From contig CBCXVT010000038.1 of the NCBI GenBank assembly GCA_965178635.1, positions 1-64,000 of the forward strand: 64,000 bases of DNA. Direction: 5' to 3'. This DNA is from GCA-2733415 sp965178635 (GTDB lineage Bacteria > Bacteroidota > Bacteroidia > Flavobacteriales > Flavobacteriaceae). Positions 34,628-43,565 of this stretch are shown here, in pieces. A model generated the notes under the pieces. It was not told the DNA's origin. It ran no database searches and was given only the letters and a program-made list of their open reading frames with translations. The first letter of the stretch is position 1. The number at the start of each line of letters is the position of its first letter. A program made the translations under genes and the position numbers.

Positions 34628-35338
34628 ATGAAATTAAACGGAAAACTTTATTTAATACCCACTACTTTAGGTGACACAGAACCCTTAGAAGTTCTACCTA
34701 TTTCAGTAAAAAAAGTATTAGAAATGACTGATGAGTTTATTGTAGAAAATGAAAAAACAGCGAGACGGTTTATTAAGCGTGTTTGTCCGAAAAAATCACA
34801 ACCAAACTTAATACTTCATCCATTAAACAAATTTACTGATCCAGCTGACATCCCTTCTTTTTTAGACTCTTGTCTTGAAGGAAAAGTAGTTGGGTTATTA
34901 TCTGAAGCTGGCTGCCCAGCAATTGCTGACCCCGGAGCAGATGTGGTAAAAATTGCTCATGATAAAAATATTCAAGTTCGCCCTTTAGTAGGACCATCAT
35001 CAATCTTATTAGCAATGATGGGGTCTGGTTTTAATGGACAAAATTTTGCTTTTAATGGCTACTTACCAATCGATAAAAGCGAGAGAAAATCAGCAATAAA
35101 ACGTTTAGAAAAATTATCTCTAGATTATGATCAATCTCAAGTATTTATTGAAACGCCATACAGAAATAATAAATTCTTAGAAGACTTATCTTCAATACTA
35201 CACCCCAACACTAAAATCTGTGTGGCATGTGACATTACTCTCCCAACAGAAGTTATCGTTACAAAAACCGCACAATTTTGGAAAAACAACCCTATTGACT
35301 TACACAAAAGACCAACCATATTTGTAATTCAGAAATAA
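34628..35338 (+). CDS. SAM-dependent methyltransferase, RsmI-like tetrapyrrole methylase fold
   Basis: A 236-residue member of the tetrapyrrole methylase fold: L-Y-L-I-P-T-T-L-G-D near the start, S-E-A-G-C-P-A-I-A-D-P-G in the middle, and V-G-P-S-S-I. It resembles RsmI, which methylates the ribose of C1402 in 16S rRNA, but is shorter and lacks the C-terminal domain; Flavobacteria usually have two such paralogues. Whether this one is the rRNA enzyme is unclear. It is followed by a strong bidirectional terminator. Confidence 0.86.
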   Translation: MKLNGKLYLIPTTLGDTEPLEVLPISVKKVLEMTDEFIVENEKTARRFIKRVCPKKSQPNLILHPLNKFTDPADIPSFLDSCLEGKVVGLLSEAGCPAIADPGADVVKIAHDKNIQVRPLVGPSSILLAMMGSGFNGQNFAFNGYLPIDKSERKSAIKRLEKLSLDYDQSQVFIETPYRNNKFLEDLSSILHPNTKICVACDITLPTEVIVTKTAQFWKNNPIDLHKRPTIFVIQK

Positions 35339-35339
35339 A

Positions 35340-35371
35340 AAAAGGGAAAGCCAATTACAGCTTTCCCTTTT
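35340..35371. terminator. Bidirectional intrinsic terminator
   Basis: AAAAGGGAAAGC and GCTTTCCCTTTT pair perfectly across an eight-base loop. It serves the rightward methyltransferase gene and the leftward lysozyme-fold gene that ends 32 bp on. Confidence 0.8.
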
Positions 35372-35402
35372 ACCAACATTAATTACTTTTTAAACTAAAA
35401 TA

Positions 35403-36062
35403 CTATCCTAGTTTAACTTTTGCTTTTTTATTTTCTTCAATAGAAGAGGTATCAAATCCGGAAAACTTCTTCATATAGTAACGTACTGAACTTCCGTAAG
35501 CATCAGAAAATGTATCACTACCATAACTTCTTAAGAATTTTTTCACATTTCCTGGACCTCCTAAATGCGCAGCTGCTAAAATACCTGATTCAGTAACTTT
35601 AACTCCAGCAATAGTTTTTCCAACAAACCTTTTGATATCTCGTCTTAACACCCATTTATTTCTTGACAAATTAGCTTCAAAAGCTTTTTCTTGAATAGAC
35701 GGGTCACTCATAAAATCCCATGTGTTATACACACCAATCAACTGTAGAGTACCTTTACCAAATTGGTATTTACCCATATACCCTAAGGTATTAACAACGT
35801 GATATTTTCCTTGAGATTCTTTAAAACCAATAGCTTCTTTAAAGCCTATAAATGATTTTCCTAAAAATAGAGAGAATGGTTTAGCAACCTCTTCTTCCTC
35901 TATTTCGTTTTCATTTAAAACTGTGTAATACAATTCTAAATCTTCCTTCACTTCTGAGTTCATTTTGCTTTCAGCAACCAACTCTTTCTTTGACGTAAAT
36001 CCCGTAGCAACCATAAAAATTGCAGTAGAGACAAATAAAATTTTTATAAATTTCTTTATCAT
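35403..36062 (-). CDS. Lysozyme-fold/transglycosylase-like envelope protein
   Basis: A 219-residue protein with an N-terminal hydrophobic segment (about 6-24, signal or anchor). The conserved core is G-F-K-E-S-Q-G-K-Y, then G-Y-M-G-K-Y-Q-F-G and A-A-H-L-G-G-P-G-N-V, the pattern of a goose-type/transglycosylase fold with the glutamate in K-E-S. It would cleave or bind peptidoglycan in the periplasm. The mltG gene lies just upstream on the same strand, supporting a cell-wall role. The end is rich in lysine and glutamate. Confidence 0.75.
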   Translation of the reverse strand: MIKKFIKILFVSTAIFMVATGFTSKKELVAESKMNSEVKEDLELYYTVLNENEIEEEEVAKPFSLFLGKSFIGFKEAIGFKESQGKYHVVNTLGYMGKYQFGKGTLQLIGVYNTWDFMSDPSIQEKAFEANLSRNKWVLRRDIKRFVGKTIAGVKVTESGILAAAHLGGPGNVKKFLRSYGSDTFSDAYGSSVRYYMKKFSGFDTSSIEENKKAKVKLG

Positions 36063-36204
36063 ATAATTGATTTCTTAAGACTTACTTTCTTCGTTTTTTA
36101 GGCGAAATAGTGAAATGCTTAAAATTTCAGTCGGCAAAGATATTATAATTTTTGGAACTTCAAAATTAAAACTAATTTTTATTAAATCAAAGAAAATCAA
36201 CCAC

Positions 36205-37230
36205 TTAATGTATTTTAGAAACCCATCTCCTATACGCTTCAGCATTCCTATTGTGCTGAGAAAGAGTTTTAGCAAACTGATGGTAGCCCATTTTTTGTGT
36301 ATTTGCTACAAAGTAATAATACCCATGTTTCTCATAATTTAACACGGCATCTATAGCAGAAATATCAGGCATGGTGATTGGTCCTGGAGGCACACCAACA
36401 TGTATATATGTATTATATTCTGAATTTAATTTTAAATGCTCATACAACACACGTTTCAACTGCACCCCTGTAGCAACTTTTACAGCATAAACCACTGTAG
36501 GGTCAGCCTGGAGCAACATATTTCTATTTATTCTATTCATATAAACCCCTGCTACTCGCGGACGTTCATCAATTTTTACTGTTTCTTTTTGAACTATTGC
36601 TGCTAAAGAAATAACTTCATCCTTACTTAACCCTATTTGTTTAGCCTTTGCTAAACGTTCAGAACCCCAAAACCTATTATATTCCGCATACATTCTATCT
36701 CTAAACTCTTCGGCAGAGGTATTCCAAAACAACTCATAACTATTAGCAATATACATTCCTAACGCCGTTTTTGAGTTAAATCCTTTATCCTCCAAAAAAG
36801 CAGAATCATTGAATGCCCTAACTAATGACACACTATCGGCTTCAATTTGAGTCGCCACTCTTCCAGCTAAACTCTGTAATGACTCTTGATTATTAAACGA
36901 CAATTTAACTGGTAGATTATTAACTCGTAATGTATTTACCAAATCATTATTATTCATTCCTTTTTTCAACTGATATTTCCCTGGCTTAATATTTGAACTG
37001 TATTTCTTTTTATGAGCCACAGTTTTAAATGTTTCTACATCTTTTAATAGCGGCTCTAAATCAGCTACCACTTCATTAAAAGTAGCGTTAGAACCTATAA
37101 AAACAGTTGCTTTATCGTTTTCAAAAGCAGTATTTGAAACAAAGACTGCATTATAGACATAATATGAAAATCCCGCACAAACTACTAAACCTAATAAGGC
37201 TATTATTACTAATATTCTTTTAATGTACAT
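36205..37230 (-). CDS. mltG: Endolytic peptidoglycan transglycosylase MltG
   Basis: A 341-residue single-pass membrane protein: one helix at about 7-28, a LysM-like subdomain, then the YceG catalytic domain. The catalytic glutamate is in I-V-Q-K-E-T and the conserved tail includes V-G-V-P-P-G-P-I and Y-Y-Y-F-V-A. It ends glycan strand growth during wall synthesis. The start overlaps the end of the upstream GNAT gene by 11 bp, so both belong to the dapF-GNAT-mltG operon. Confidence 0.94.
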   Translation of the reverse strand: MYIKRILVIIALLGLVVCAGFSYYVYNAVFVSNTAFENDKATVFIGSNATFNEVVADLEPLLKDVETFKTVAHKKKYSSNIKPGKYQLKKGMNNNDLVNTLRVNNLPVKLSFNNQESLQSLAGRVATQIEADSVSLVRAFNDSAFLEDKGFNSKTALGMYIANSYELFWNTSAEEFRDRMYAEYNRFWGSERLAKAKQIGLSKDEVISLAAIVQKETVKIDERPRVAGVYMNRINRNMLLQADPTVVYAVKVATGVQLKRVLYEHLKLNSEYNTYIHVGVPPGPITMPDISAIDAVLNYEKHGYYYFVANTQKMGYHQFAKTLSQHNRNAEAYRRWVSKIH

Positions 37231-37747
37231 CTTTTATCAATTGAAATAAATATTCATTTTTATAGTGCTTTCCTTCCAGCACCCAATCTTTCTTTACACC
37301 CGATTTTAAAAACCCTAAACTTTCAAAGAGTTTTATACTCACCAAATTATCCTCTAATACATTTGCATAAATTTGATGCACGTATAAATTTGTAAACACA
37401 TAATTGATGAGCAATTCTAAGGCTTCACGACCATATTTTTTTCCTCGAGCTTCGTTCAATACTAAAACCCCTAAACCAACTTTATCATTTTTAGGGTCGA
37501 AATCAAATAAGTCTACAAAACCAACTGCTTCATCATCATTTGTTACAATTACTAATCGCAATTGTTTTACCTCATAAATATCTTTATGACAGTTTTCTAG
37601 GTATTGTTTAATTAAGAAACGAGAATATGGCGTTTGCGTTTGACTAACTTCCCAAACTGACTCATCGTTTTCTATCGCGTAAATTAACTCTAAATCCTCA
37701 GGTTCTAAAGCTCTTAAATAAATACGTTCTCCTTTTAAAGTTACCAT
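37220..37747 (-). CDS. GNAT family N-acetyltransferase (RimJ/RimL type)
   Basis: A 175-residue acetyltransferase of the RimJ/RimL-like subgroup, starting L-K-G-E-R-I-Y-L-R-A-L-E-P-E-D. It has the acetyl-CoA segment R-G-K-K-Y-G-R-E-A and a C-terminal L-F-E-S-L-G-F. Relatives acetylate ribosomal or other N-termini or small molecules; the substrate here is not known. It overlaps dapF by seven bases and mltG by eleven, so the three genes are translationally coupled. Confidence 0.9.
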   Translation of the reverse strand: MVTLKGERIYLRALEPEDLELIYAIENDESVWEVSQTQTPYSRFLIKQYLENCHKDIYEVKQLRLVIVTNDDEAVGFVDLFDFDPKNDKVGLGVLVLNEARGKKYGREALELLINYVFTNLYVHQIYANVLEDNLVSIKLFESLGFLKSGVKKDWVLEGKHYKNEYLFQLIKDVH

Positions 37748-38512
37748 GCTATTTCACCTTTAAATACTTGCTGTGCTTTTCCAGTTAAAAACACTTCTGT
37801 ATAAATTCCTTTTTTAGCTTCAAATGACACTTGCAGCTCTCCTCCTTCAACTAGAAGCTTAATATCTGTACTTGAGGTTTCATTTAAATGGTTCATCGCT
37901 ATTGCGACAGCCGTGGCACCAGTTCCACAAGCCAAAGTTTCATCTTCAACACCTCTTTCATAAGTACGCATTCGGAAAGTAGACTCATCAACTTTCTTAA
38001 CGAAATTTACATTACTACCTGCACTACCATATACTTCCGTTCTAATTTTCCTACCAATGGTTTTGATATCAAAATCAGAAATATTCTCTTCAAATTGCAC
38101 ATGATGTGGCGACCCTGTATCTAAAAAACATGTGAAGCCTTTTTATTTATCTTTAAAACATCATGCATTTGCAAACTCACTACACCACCCATAATTGTTG
38201 CATGATGTACACCATCTACTGCTTCAAAAGTAGTGTGATGTGTTATTATATTGAGAAATTCAGCAAACGCTACAATACAGCGTCCGCCATTACCACACAT
38301 AGATCCTTCGTTTCCATCAGCGTTAAAATACAGCATTTTAAAATCTGTAGTTGTACTGTTCTCTAACAAAATTAATCCATCTGCACCAACCCCAAAACGC
38401 CTATCACATAAAAGCTAATCAATTCCTTATTTGCTTTAGACATGTTTAATTGACGGTTATCAATCATTACAAAATCGTTGCCTGTACCTTGGTATTTGTA
38501 AAATATTCCCAT
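37741..38512 (-). pseudogene. dapF: Diaminopimelate epimerase DapF, two single-base frameshifts
   Basis: DapF homology is spread over three frames. The N-terminus (M-G-I-F-Y-K-Y-Q-G-T-G-N-D-F) starts at 38512. It breaks at the homopolymer at 38410-38413, continues through the active-site C-G-N-G-G-R-C, and breaks again at the run at 38123-38128. The C-terminal part (second catalytic Cys in L-A-C-G-T-G-A) then reads to 37741. Adding one base at each run restores normal sequence (I-S-F-L-C-D-R-R-F and H-V-F-L-D-T-G-S-P-H-H-V). DapF makes meso-diaminopimelate for peptidoglycan and lysine, and is usually essential, so sequencing error is more likely than loss. It heads the GNAT-mltG operon. Confidence 0.9.
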
Positions 38513-38601
38513 TCAAAAATTATATTATCACAAATGTATGAATAATGGCGCCAATCTCAGAAAAAATAAAACTGCAATATTTTACGTTATACCTTAAGAG
38601 T

Positions 38602-38641
38602 GTTAAACTTATTTTAAAGTCACGTTAAGAGCACGTTAAAG
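38602..38641 (+). promoter_or_regulatory. Phased GTTAA-type operator array upstream of htrA
   Basis: GTTAA, TTTAA, GTTAA and GTTAA begin at 38602, 38613, 38624 and 38635, exactly 11 bp apart, so they lie on one DNA face. Copies 2 and 4 share TTAAAGTCA. This tandem pattern is typical of OmpR/PhoB-family response regulators. It starts about 100 bp before the protease gene, as expected for an envelope-stress operator. Less regular copies precede it at 38585 and 38593. Confidence 0.55.
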
Positions 38642-38704
38642 TCATTTATCGATTTTAAAAATCTTGTAAATTTACTTTAGAACAACCTAAATCATTATTA
38701 AATC

Positions 38705-40111
38705 ATGAGAGAGACAGTTAAAATCACACTTTTTTCAGCCCTTGGAGGTCTATTAACTTTAGGCGCATATACTACGTTTTTAGAAAAAGACTCTATACCA
38801 ATTAACAATAAAATTGAATCTACACCGCAATTTACTGTGCCAGTATCATTCAATTCCAATTCATTAAATACAACTTCAGAAAATACCGATTTTACACAAG
38901 CAGCAGAAAAAACGGTACATGCTGTGGTACACGTTACTAATACAGCTACATATATTCAACCACGAAGTATTTTTGACTATTACAACCGTCAAGGTGAAAA
39001 AATTCAAAAAGGCTCAACTGGTTCAGGAGTAGTCATTTCTGAAGACGGTTATATTGTTACCAACAACCACGTCATTGATAACGCTGATCAATTAACTGTA
39101 ACATTAAACAATCAGAAGTCATATAAAGCACGTGTCATCGGATTTGACGAGAAAACAGACATTGCTCTTTTAAAAATAGAAGCCAAAGAAAAACTTGATT
39201 ACATTCCGTTTGGAGATTCTAACAATATCAAAATCGGCGAGTGGGTTTTAGCTGTTGGTAACCCATACAATTTAACATCAACAGTTACAGCTGGAATCAT
39301 TAGCGCAAAATCAAGAGATTTAGATGGCGATAAAAACATTCAATCATTTTTACAAACCGATGCTGTAGTTAATCCAGGAAACTCTGGAGGCGCTTTAGTT
39401 AATACTCGTGGAGAATTAGTTGGGATTAACACGGCAATTTCATCAAGGACAGGATCATACATTGGGTATTCATTTGCTGTACCATCTAATACCACTCAAA
39501 AAATTGTTCAAGATATTTTAGAGTACGGTAATGTTCAACAGGCTGTTTTAGGTGTATCTGGCTACGGACTCAACAATGGTATCGCTAATAAATTAGAACT
39601 TAAAGACACAGAGGGCTACTATATTTCTGAAATAGAAAAAAATTCAGGAGCAGAAAAGGCTGGATTAAAAGTTGGAGATATTATTAAAAAAATTGACCAA
39701 AATAAAATATCAAGATCATCAGACTTAACTGGTTACTTAAGTACTAAAAGGCCAAATAACACAATAAAAGTTACAGTTATAAGAAATGGAAATCCAAAAA
39801 CAATAACTGTAAAACTTTCTGACAAAAGCATTTTAACTCAAACTGCGTTCAACTTAGAATTAAAGAATTTAACCTCAAAGGAAGTAGACTTGTTTGATGT
39901 AAAGAGCGGTGTAAAGGTTGTTACTAACAACAGTAGCTTTTTAACTCAAAAACTAGGGATTACAAAAGACTGTATTATCATCAAAATTAATGAAAAAGAA
40001 ATTGACAATATTGACGATTTAAGCAAACTAAAGAGTTTAGACTTTAACGATTTATATAATATTGAAGTCATCTATAAAAATGGTAACTCTAAAAATTGGT
40101 GGTTACGTTAA
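38705..40111 (+). CDS. degP: Periplasmic serine protease HtrA/DegP family
   Basis: A 468-residue S1C protease. An N-terminal signal or anchor helix is followed by a trypsin-like domain whose triad is seen in N-N-H-V-I (His), K-T-D-I-A-L-L (Asp) and P-G-N-S-G-G-A-L (Ser), then a clear PDZ domain and a second, more divergent one. It degrades and refolds damaged envelope proteins. The upstream phased GTTAA array suggests control by a two-component system. A very long hairpin terminator overlaps its stop. Confidence 0.93.
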   Translation: MRETVKITLFSALGGLLTLGAYTTFLEKDSIPINNKIESTPQFTVPVSFNSNSLNTTSENTDFTQAAEKTVHAVVHVTNTATYIQPRSIFDYYNRQGEKIQKGSTGSGVVISEDGYIVTNNHVIDNADQLTVTLNNQKSYKARVIGFDEKTDIALLKIEAKEKLDYIPFGDSNNIKIGEWVLAVGNPYNLTSTVTAGIISAKSRDLDGDKNIQSFLQTDAVVNPGNSGGALVNTRGELVGINTAISSRTGSYIGYSFAVPSNTTQKIVQDILEYGNVQQAVLGVSGYGLNNGIANKLELKDTEGYYISEIEKNSGAEKAGLKVGDIIKKIDQNKISRSSDLTGYLSTKRPNNTIKVTVIRNGNPKTITVKLSDKSILTQTAFNLELKNLTSKEVDLFDVKSGVKVVTNNSSFLTQKLGITKDCIIIKINEKEIDNIDDLSKLKSLDFNDLYNIEVIYKNGNSKNWWLR

Positions 40112-40173
40112 TTACTAATTATAACTAAAAAAAACGCTCATTTCAAGCGTTTTTTTTAGTTATAATTAGTAAT
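40111..40173. terminator. 28-bp perfect hairpin terminator between htrA and gap
   Basis: The 28 bases from 40111 and those ending at 40173 are exact reverse complements around a 7-base loop, with A8/T8 runs in the stem. It is an unusually long, perfect stem for a terminator and reads as one in both directions. Its right arm merges into the promoter element of the next gene. Confidence 0.85.
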
Positions 40174-40177
40174 TTTG
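40170..40177 (+). promoter_or_regulatory. Bacteroidota-type -7 element for gap
   Basis: TAATTTTG fits TAnnTTTG, 30 bp before the gap ATG. It overlaps the last bases of the hairpin arm. No clear -33 TTG is present. Confidence 0.5.
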
Positions 40178-40206
40178 CACTTTCAAAAAACAAACAACAC
40201 ACAATA

Positions 40207-41655
40207 ATGATTGCAAACGATACTTACGAAAAAGAATTAGCTTTTCAAGCCGACAGAAGAAGAGCTTGTGTAGATTTTATTAAAGTAGTTAGTGATTTAT
40301 GGTACGATAAATCTATTGAATTGGTACTTTTTAGAAATCAATTGATAGACAAAAATGTTAGTGACATCTTAAACCTACATGAATATGCTGGTGAATTTGT
40401 TCAGAAACCAATTTCAATATTTGATTCTGTAGAAATTGCAAAAGCAATTGCAAGTATTGATTTACCTCCTTCAAAATTAGATATCGGTAAATTAACTTAT
40501 GAATACCATTTAGAAGACGACAAGTATAATGATGCTACAGCATTTGTTTCTGACAAATTAAGAGACGCAAGCGACTCTGATGACATTCAACCTAAAGATG
40601 TTGTTTTATACGGTTTTGGTAGAATTGGACGTTTATTAGCTAGAGAGTTAATGAGTAAAACTGCCAAAGGTGAACAAATGCGCTTAAGAGCAATTGTAAC
40701 TAGAGGAACAATTGACGAAACAGTTTTAGAAAAAAGAGCTTCGCTTTTAAGACAAGATTCTGTACATGGTGATTTTGCTGGTACTGTTGCAACAGATATT
40801 GAAAACAAATCTTTAATCATAAACGGTACAACCGTTCAAATGATTAGCGCTAATGCACCTGAAGATATTGATTATACAACATACGGAATCAATAATGCAT
40901 TAATTATTGACAACACTGGAGCTTTTAGAGATAAAGAAGCTTTAAGCAGATTACTAGCTTCTAATGGCGCTGACAAAGTATTATTAACAGCTCCTGGAAA
41001 AGGAATCCCAAACATTGTTCACGGTGTTAACCATTTAGAAAACAATCCTGACAACATCAATATTTTCTCTGCTGCATCATGTACAACTAACGCTATCACT
41101 CCAGTATTAAAAGCTGTAGAAGATAGTTTAGGTATTGTTCATGGGCACTTAGAAACTATCCACGCCTACACAAATGATCAAAATTTAGTTGATAATTTCC
41201 ATAAAAAATACCGTCGTGGTAGAGCAGCTGCTTTAAATATGGTAATTACAGAAACTGGTGCAGGTCAAGCAGCGTCAAAAGCATTACCATCGTTAGAAGG
41301 TAAATTAACATCTAATGCTATTAGAGTTCCTGTACCTAACGGATCTTTAGCTATTTTAAATTTAGAAGTTGAAAACTCAACATCTGTAGATGGTATAAAT
41401 GCCATTATTAAAAAATACGCTTTAGAAGGTGATTTAGTAGAACAAATTAAATACTCACTAGATAACGAATTAGTATCTTCTGATATTGTTGGCTCTTCTG
41501 CGCCATCTATTTATGACTCTAAAGCAACAATTGTTAGAGGAAACGGAAAAAATATTGTATTATATGTATGGTATGATAATGAATACGGATATTCACATCA
41601 AGTTATACGTTTAGCAAAACATATTTCAAAAGTTAGAAGATTTAGCTACTACTAA
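40207..41655 (+). CDS. gap: Glyceraldehyde-3-phosphate dehydrogenase, long Bacteroidota form
   Basis: A 482-residue protein, longer than the usual 335 owing to an N-terminal extension of about 125 residues. The NAD-binding start G-F-G-R-I-G-R-L and catalytic S-A-A-S-C-T-T-N are present, then the conserved W-Y-D-N-E-Y-G-Y-S near the end. It oxidises glyceraldehyde-3-phosphate to 1,3-bisphosphoglycerate or works in reverse during gluconeogenesis. Extended forms like this are common in Bacteroidota and may be a second, anabolic GAPDH. It stands alone between two terminators. Confidence 0.92.
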   Translation: MIANDTYEKELAFQADRRRACVDFIKVVSDLWYDKSIELVLFRNQLIDKNVSDILNLHEYAGEFVQKPISIFDSVEIAKAIASIDLPPSKLDIGKLTYEYHLEDDKYNDATAFVSDKLRDASDSDDIQPKDVVLYGFGRIGRLLARELMSKTAKGEQMRLRAIVTRGTIDETVLEKRASLLRQDSVHGDFAGTVATDIENKSLIINGTTVQMISANAPEDIDYTTYGINNALIIDNTGAFRDKEALSRLLASNGADKVLLTAPGKGIPNIVHGVNHLENNPDNINIFSAASCTTNAITPVLKAVEDSLGIVHGHLETIHAYTNDQNLVDNFHKKYRRGRAAALNMVITETGAGQAASKALPSLEGKLTSNAIRVPVPNGSLAILNLEVENSTSVDGINAIIKKYALEGDLVEQIKYSLDNELVSSDIVGSSAPSIYDSKATIVRGNGKNIVLYVWYDNEYGYSHQVIRLAKHISKVRRFSYY

Positions 41656-41685
41656 TAGTTTATCTCCTAACATATAATAACTAAT

Positions 41686-41719
41686 AAAAATCCGTGTTTT
41701 AAAATAACACGGATTTTTT
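41686..41719 (+). terminator. Intrinsic terminator after gap
   Basis: AAATCCGTGTT pairs with AACACGGATTT across a 7-base loop, followed by a T run. Confidence 0.85.
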
Positions 41720-41738
41720 ATCAAAAAACACAGGTATC

Positions 41739-42332
41739 ATGAAACAGTTTTTCTTTTTTTTAGCAACCTTATTTATAGGTTTATCGAGTAGTTTTTCTCA
41801 AGAAGAGGAAAACAAACTATCGTTAACCAATAGTACTGTTAATGAAAAGTTTGATTATGTTATAACCAAATCAAATAGTTATCAAGAGTTTAAAGTCATT
41901 AAAAAAACCTGGCTACATACCTTAAAAAAACAAGTTTTAGATTCTGTAGTTAAGCAGAAATCTGAAATTAGCACTTTGAGTAAAACTATTGAGTCTCAAA
42001 AATCTAACATTGTAACTTTAGAAGCTAAAATAGTTGAGCTTAACAACACAATAACTCAAATTAGTACTGACAAAGAAAACATTACGTTCTTAGGGACTGA
42101 TTTGAAAAAAGGTGACTTTAAAAATTTATTTTGGGCCATCATTGCCATTTTAACAATCCTTCTTGCATTCTTTATATATCAATTTAAAAACAGTAATTCT
42201 GTTACTCAATCTGTAAAAACACAATTAGCTGATATTGAAAAAGAGTTTGATGAACACAGAAAAACAGCTTTAGAACGTGAGCAAAAAGTGATGCGTAAAT
42301 TACAAGATGAACTTAACAAAAATAGAAGCTAG
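41739..42332 (+). CDS. Exported coiled-coil membrane protein upstream of trmD
   Basis: A 197-residue protein with a signal peptide (about 1-20, ending S-F-S-Q), a coiled coil at about 60-110, a transmembrane helix near 130-147 and a charged C-terminal coil. It is sometimes labelled a tRNA methyltransferase in Flavobacteria, only because trmD follows; the sequence shows no methylase motif. The function is unknown. It lies eight bases before trmD and is likely co-transcribed. Confidence 0.8.
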   Translation: MKQFFFFLATLFIGLSSSFSQEEENKLSLTNSTVNEKFDYVITKSNSYQEFKVIKKTWLHTLKKQVLDSVVKQKSEISTLSKTIESQKSNIVTLEAKIVELNNTITQISTDKENITFLGTDLKKGDFKNLFWAIIAILTILLAFFIYQFKNSNSVTQSVKTQLADIEKEFDEHRKTALEREQKVMRKLQDELNKNRS

Positions 42333-42340
42333 TTAAGTTT

Positions 42341-43018
42341 ATGAGAATTGACATCATTACAGTTTTACCCGAATTAATGCAGAGTCCGTTTAACGACTCC
42401 ATATTAAAACGCGCTCAAGAGAAAGGAATTGTAGAAGTGTACTTCCATAATTTAAGAGACTACAGCACCAATAAACAAAAGAGCATTGATGATTATCAGT
42501 TTGGTGGTGGCGCAGGTATGGTAATGATGATAGAGCCTATTGACCTCTGTATCTCAAAACTGAAATCAGAACGCAACTATGATGACGTTATCTATATGAC
42601 TCCTGATGGCAACACCTTAAATCAAGGTATTGCAAACGAGTTATCTTTAAAAGAAAACATCATTATTTTATGCGGTCACTATAAAGGCGTAGACCAACGT
42701 GTGAGAGATTTATTCATCACAAGAGAAATATCTATTGGTGACTTTGTATTATCTGGCGGAGAATTAGCAGCAAATGTTTTATGTGACGCTGTTATCAGAT
42801 TAATACCTGGAGTTCTTAATAATGAAACATCAGCCTTAACAGATTCTTTTCAAGATGATTTATTAGCACCACCAGTATACACAAGGCCTGCAGATTACAA
42901 AGGTGTAAAAGTCCCTGACGTATTATTATCTGGAAACTTTCCAAAAATTGAAGAATGGCGTGAAGATCAAGCACACCAACGCACAAAAGAAAGGCGCCCG
43001 GACTTATTTGACAGATAA
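42341..43018 (+). CDS. trmD: tRNA (guanine-37-N1)-methyltransferase
   Basis: A 225-residue SPOUT methyltransferase with the trefoil-knot signature L-C-G-H-Y-K-G-V-D-Q-R-V and I-G-D-F-V-L-S-G-G-E. It methylates G37 of tRNAs with a G next to the anticodon, which prevents +1 frameshifting. The usual partner rplS follows 118 bp later. Length and motifs are normal. Confidence 0.96.
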   Translation: MRIDIITVLPELMQSPFNDSILKRAQEKGIVEVYFHNLRDYSTNKQKSIDDYQFGGGAGMVMMIEPIDLCISKLKSERNYDDVIYMTPDGNTLNQGIANELSLKENIIILCGHYKGVDQRVRDLFITREISIGDFVLSGGELAANVLCDAVIRLIPGVLNNETSALTDSFQDDLLAPPVYTRPADYKGVKVPDVLLSGNFPKIEEWREDQAHQRTKERRPDLFDR

Positions 43019-43039
43019 AAAATAACCATATTGATTGCT

Positions 43040-43136
43040 AGTTAACTAATATTGTTTAAATTCGCAGTCAAATTTAGATTAACCTCTGGCGAAAATCGTG
43101 CATGTTACTCTAAATCAACTATATAAATAAATTACA
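43040..43136 (+). promoter_or_regulatory. Possible ribosomal-protein leader of rplS
   Basis: A 118-bp gap separates trmD from rplS, longer than needed within an operon. It holds a near-consensus TAAATTCG element near 43057-43064 and then about 70 transcribed bases before the ATG. Flavobacterial L19 genes are known to carry autoregulatory RNA leaders, so this may be one. I did not resolve its folding. Confidence 0.4.
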
Positions 43137-43487
43137 ATGGAAGCTTTAGTAAAGTTTGTACAAGATGAATTCGTAACAAAAAAGGAATTTCCAGCATTTG
43201 GTGCGGGAGATACAATTACTGTTTACTACGAAATTAAGGAGGGTGCTAAAACAAGAACTCAGTTCTTTAGAGGTGTTGTTATCCAAAAAAGAGGAAATGG
43301 ATCTTCGGAAACATTTACAATTAGAAAAATGTCAGGAACTATTGGTGTAGAAAGAATTTTCCCAGTGAACATGCCTGCATTACAAAAAATTGAAGTTAAC
43401 AAGAAAGGTGAAGTGCGTAGAGCAAGAATCTTTTACTTTAGAGGTCTTACTGGTAAGAAAGCTAGAATTAAAGAAAGAAGAGGATAA
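43137..43487 (+). CDS. rplS: 50S ribosomal protein L19
   Basis: A 116-residue L19 with the family run F-x-A-G-D-T-I-T-V-Y-Y near the start, R-G-V-V-I-Q-K-R-G-N-G and the C-terminal R-A-R-I-F-Y-F-R. It lies at the 30S-50S interface. It follows trmD, as in many bacteria, and ends at a strong terminator. Confidence 0.97.
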   Translation: MEALVKFVQDEFVTKKEFPAFGAGDTITVYYEIKEGAKTRTQFFRGVVIQKRGNGSSETFTIRKMSGTIGVERIFPVNMPALQKIEVNKKGEVRRARIFYFRGLTGKKARIKERRG

Positions 43488-43509
43488 TCTCTATTTCTTT
43501 TTAGAACAC

Positions 43510-43540
43510 AAAAAATCCTGTCAAACGACAGGATTTTTTT
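43510..43540 (+). terminator. Intrinsic terminator after rplS
   Basis: AATCCTGTC and GACAGGATT pair across an AAAC loop and a seven-T run follows. The convergent cysteine desulfurase gene ends just beyond. Confidence 0.85.
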
Positions 43541-43565
43541 ATATATAATATTTAACAAATTCTTC

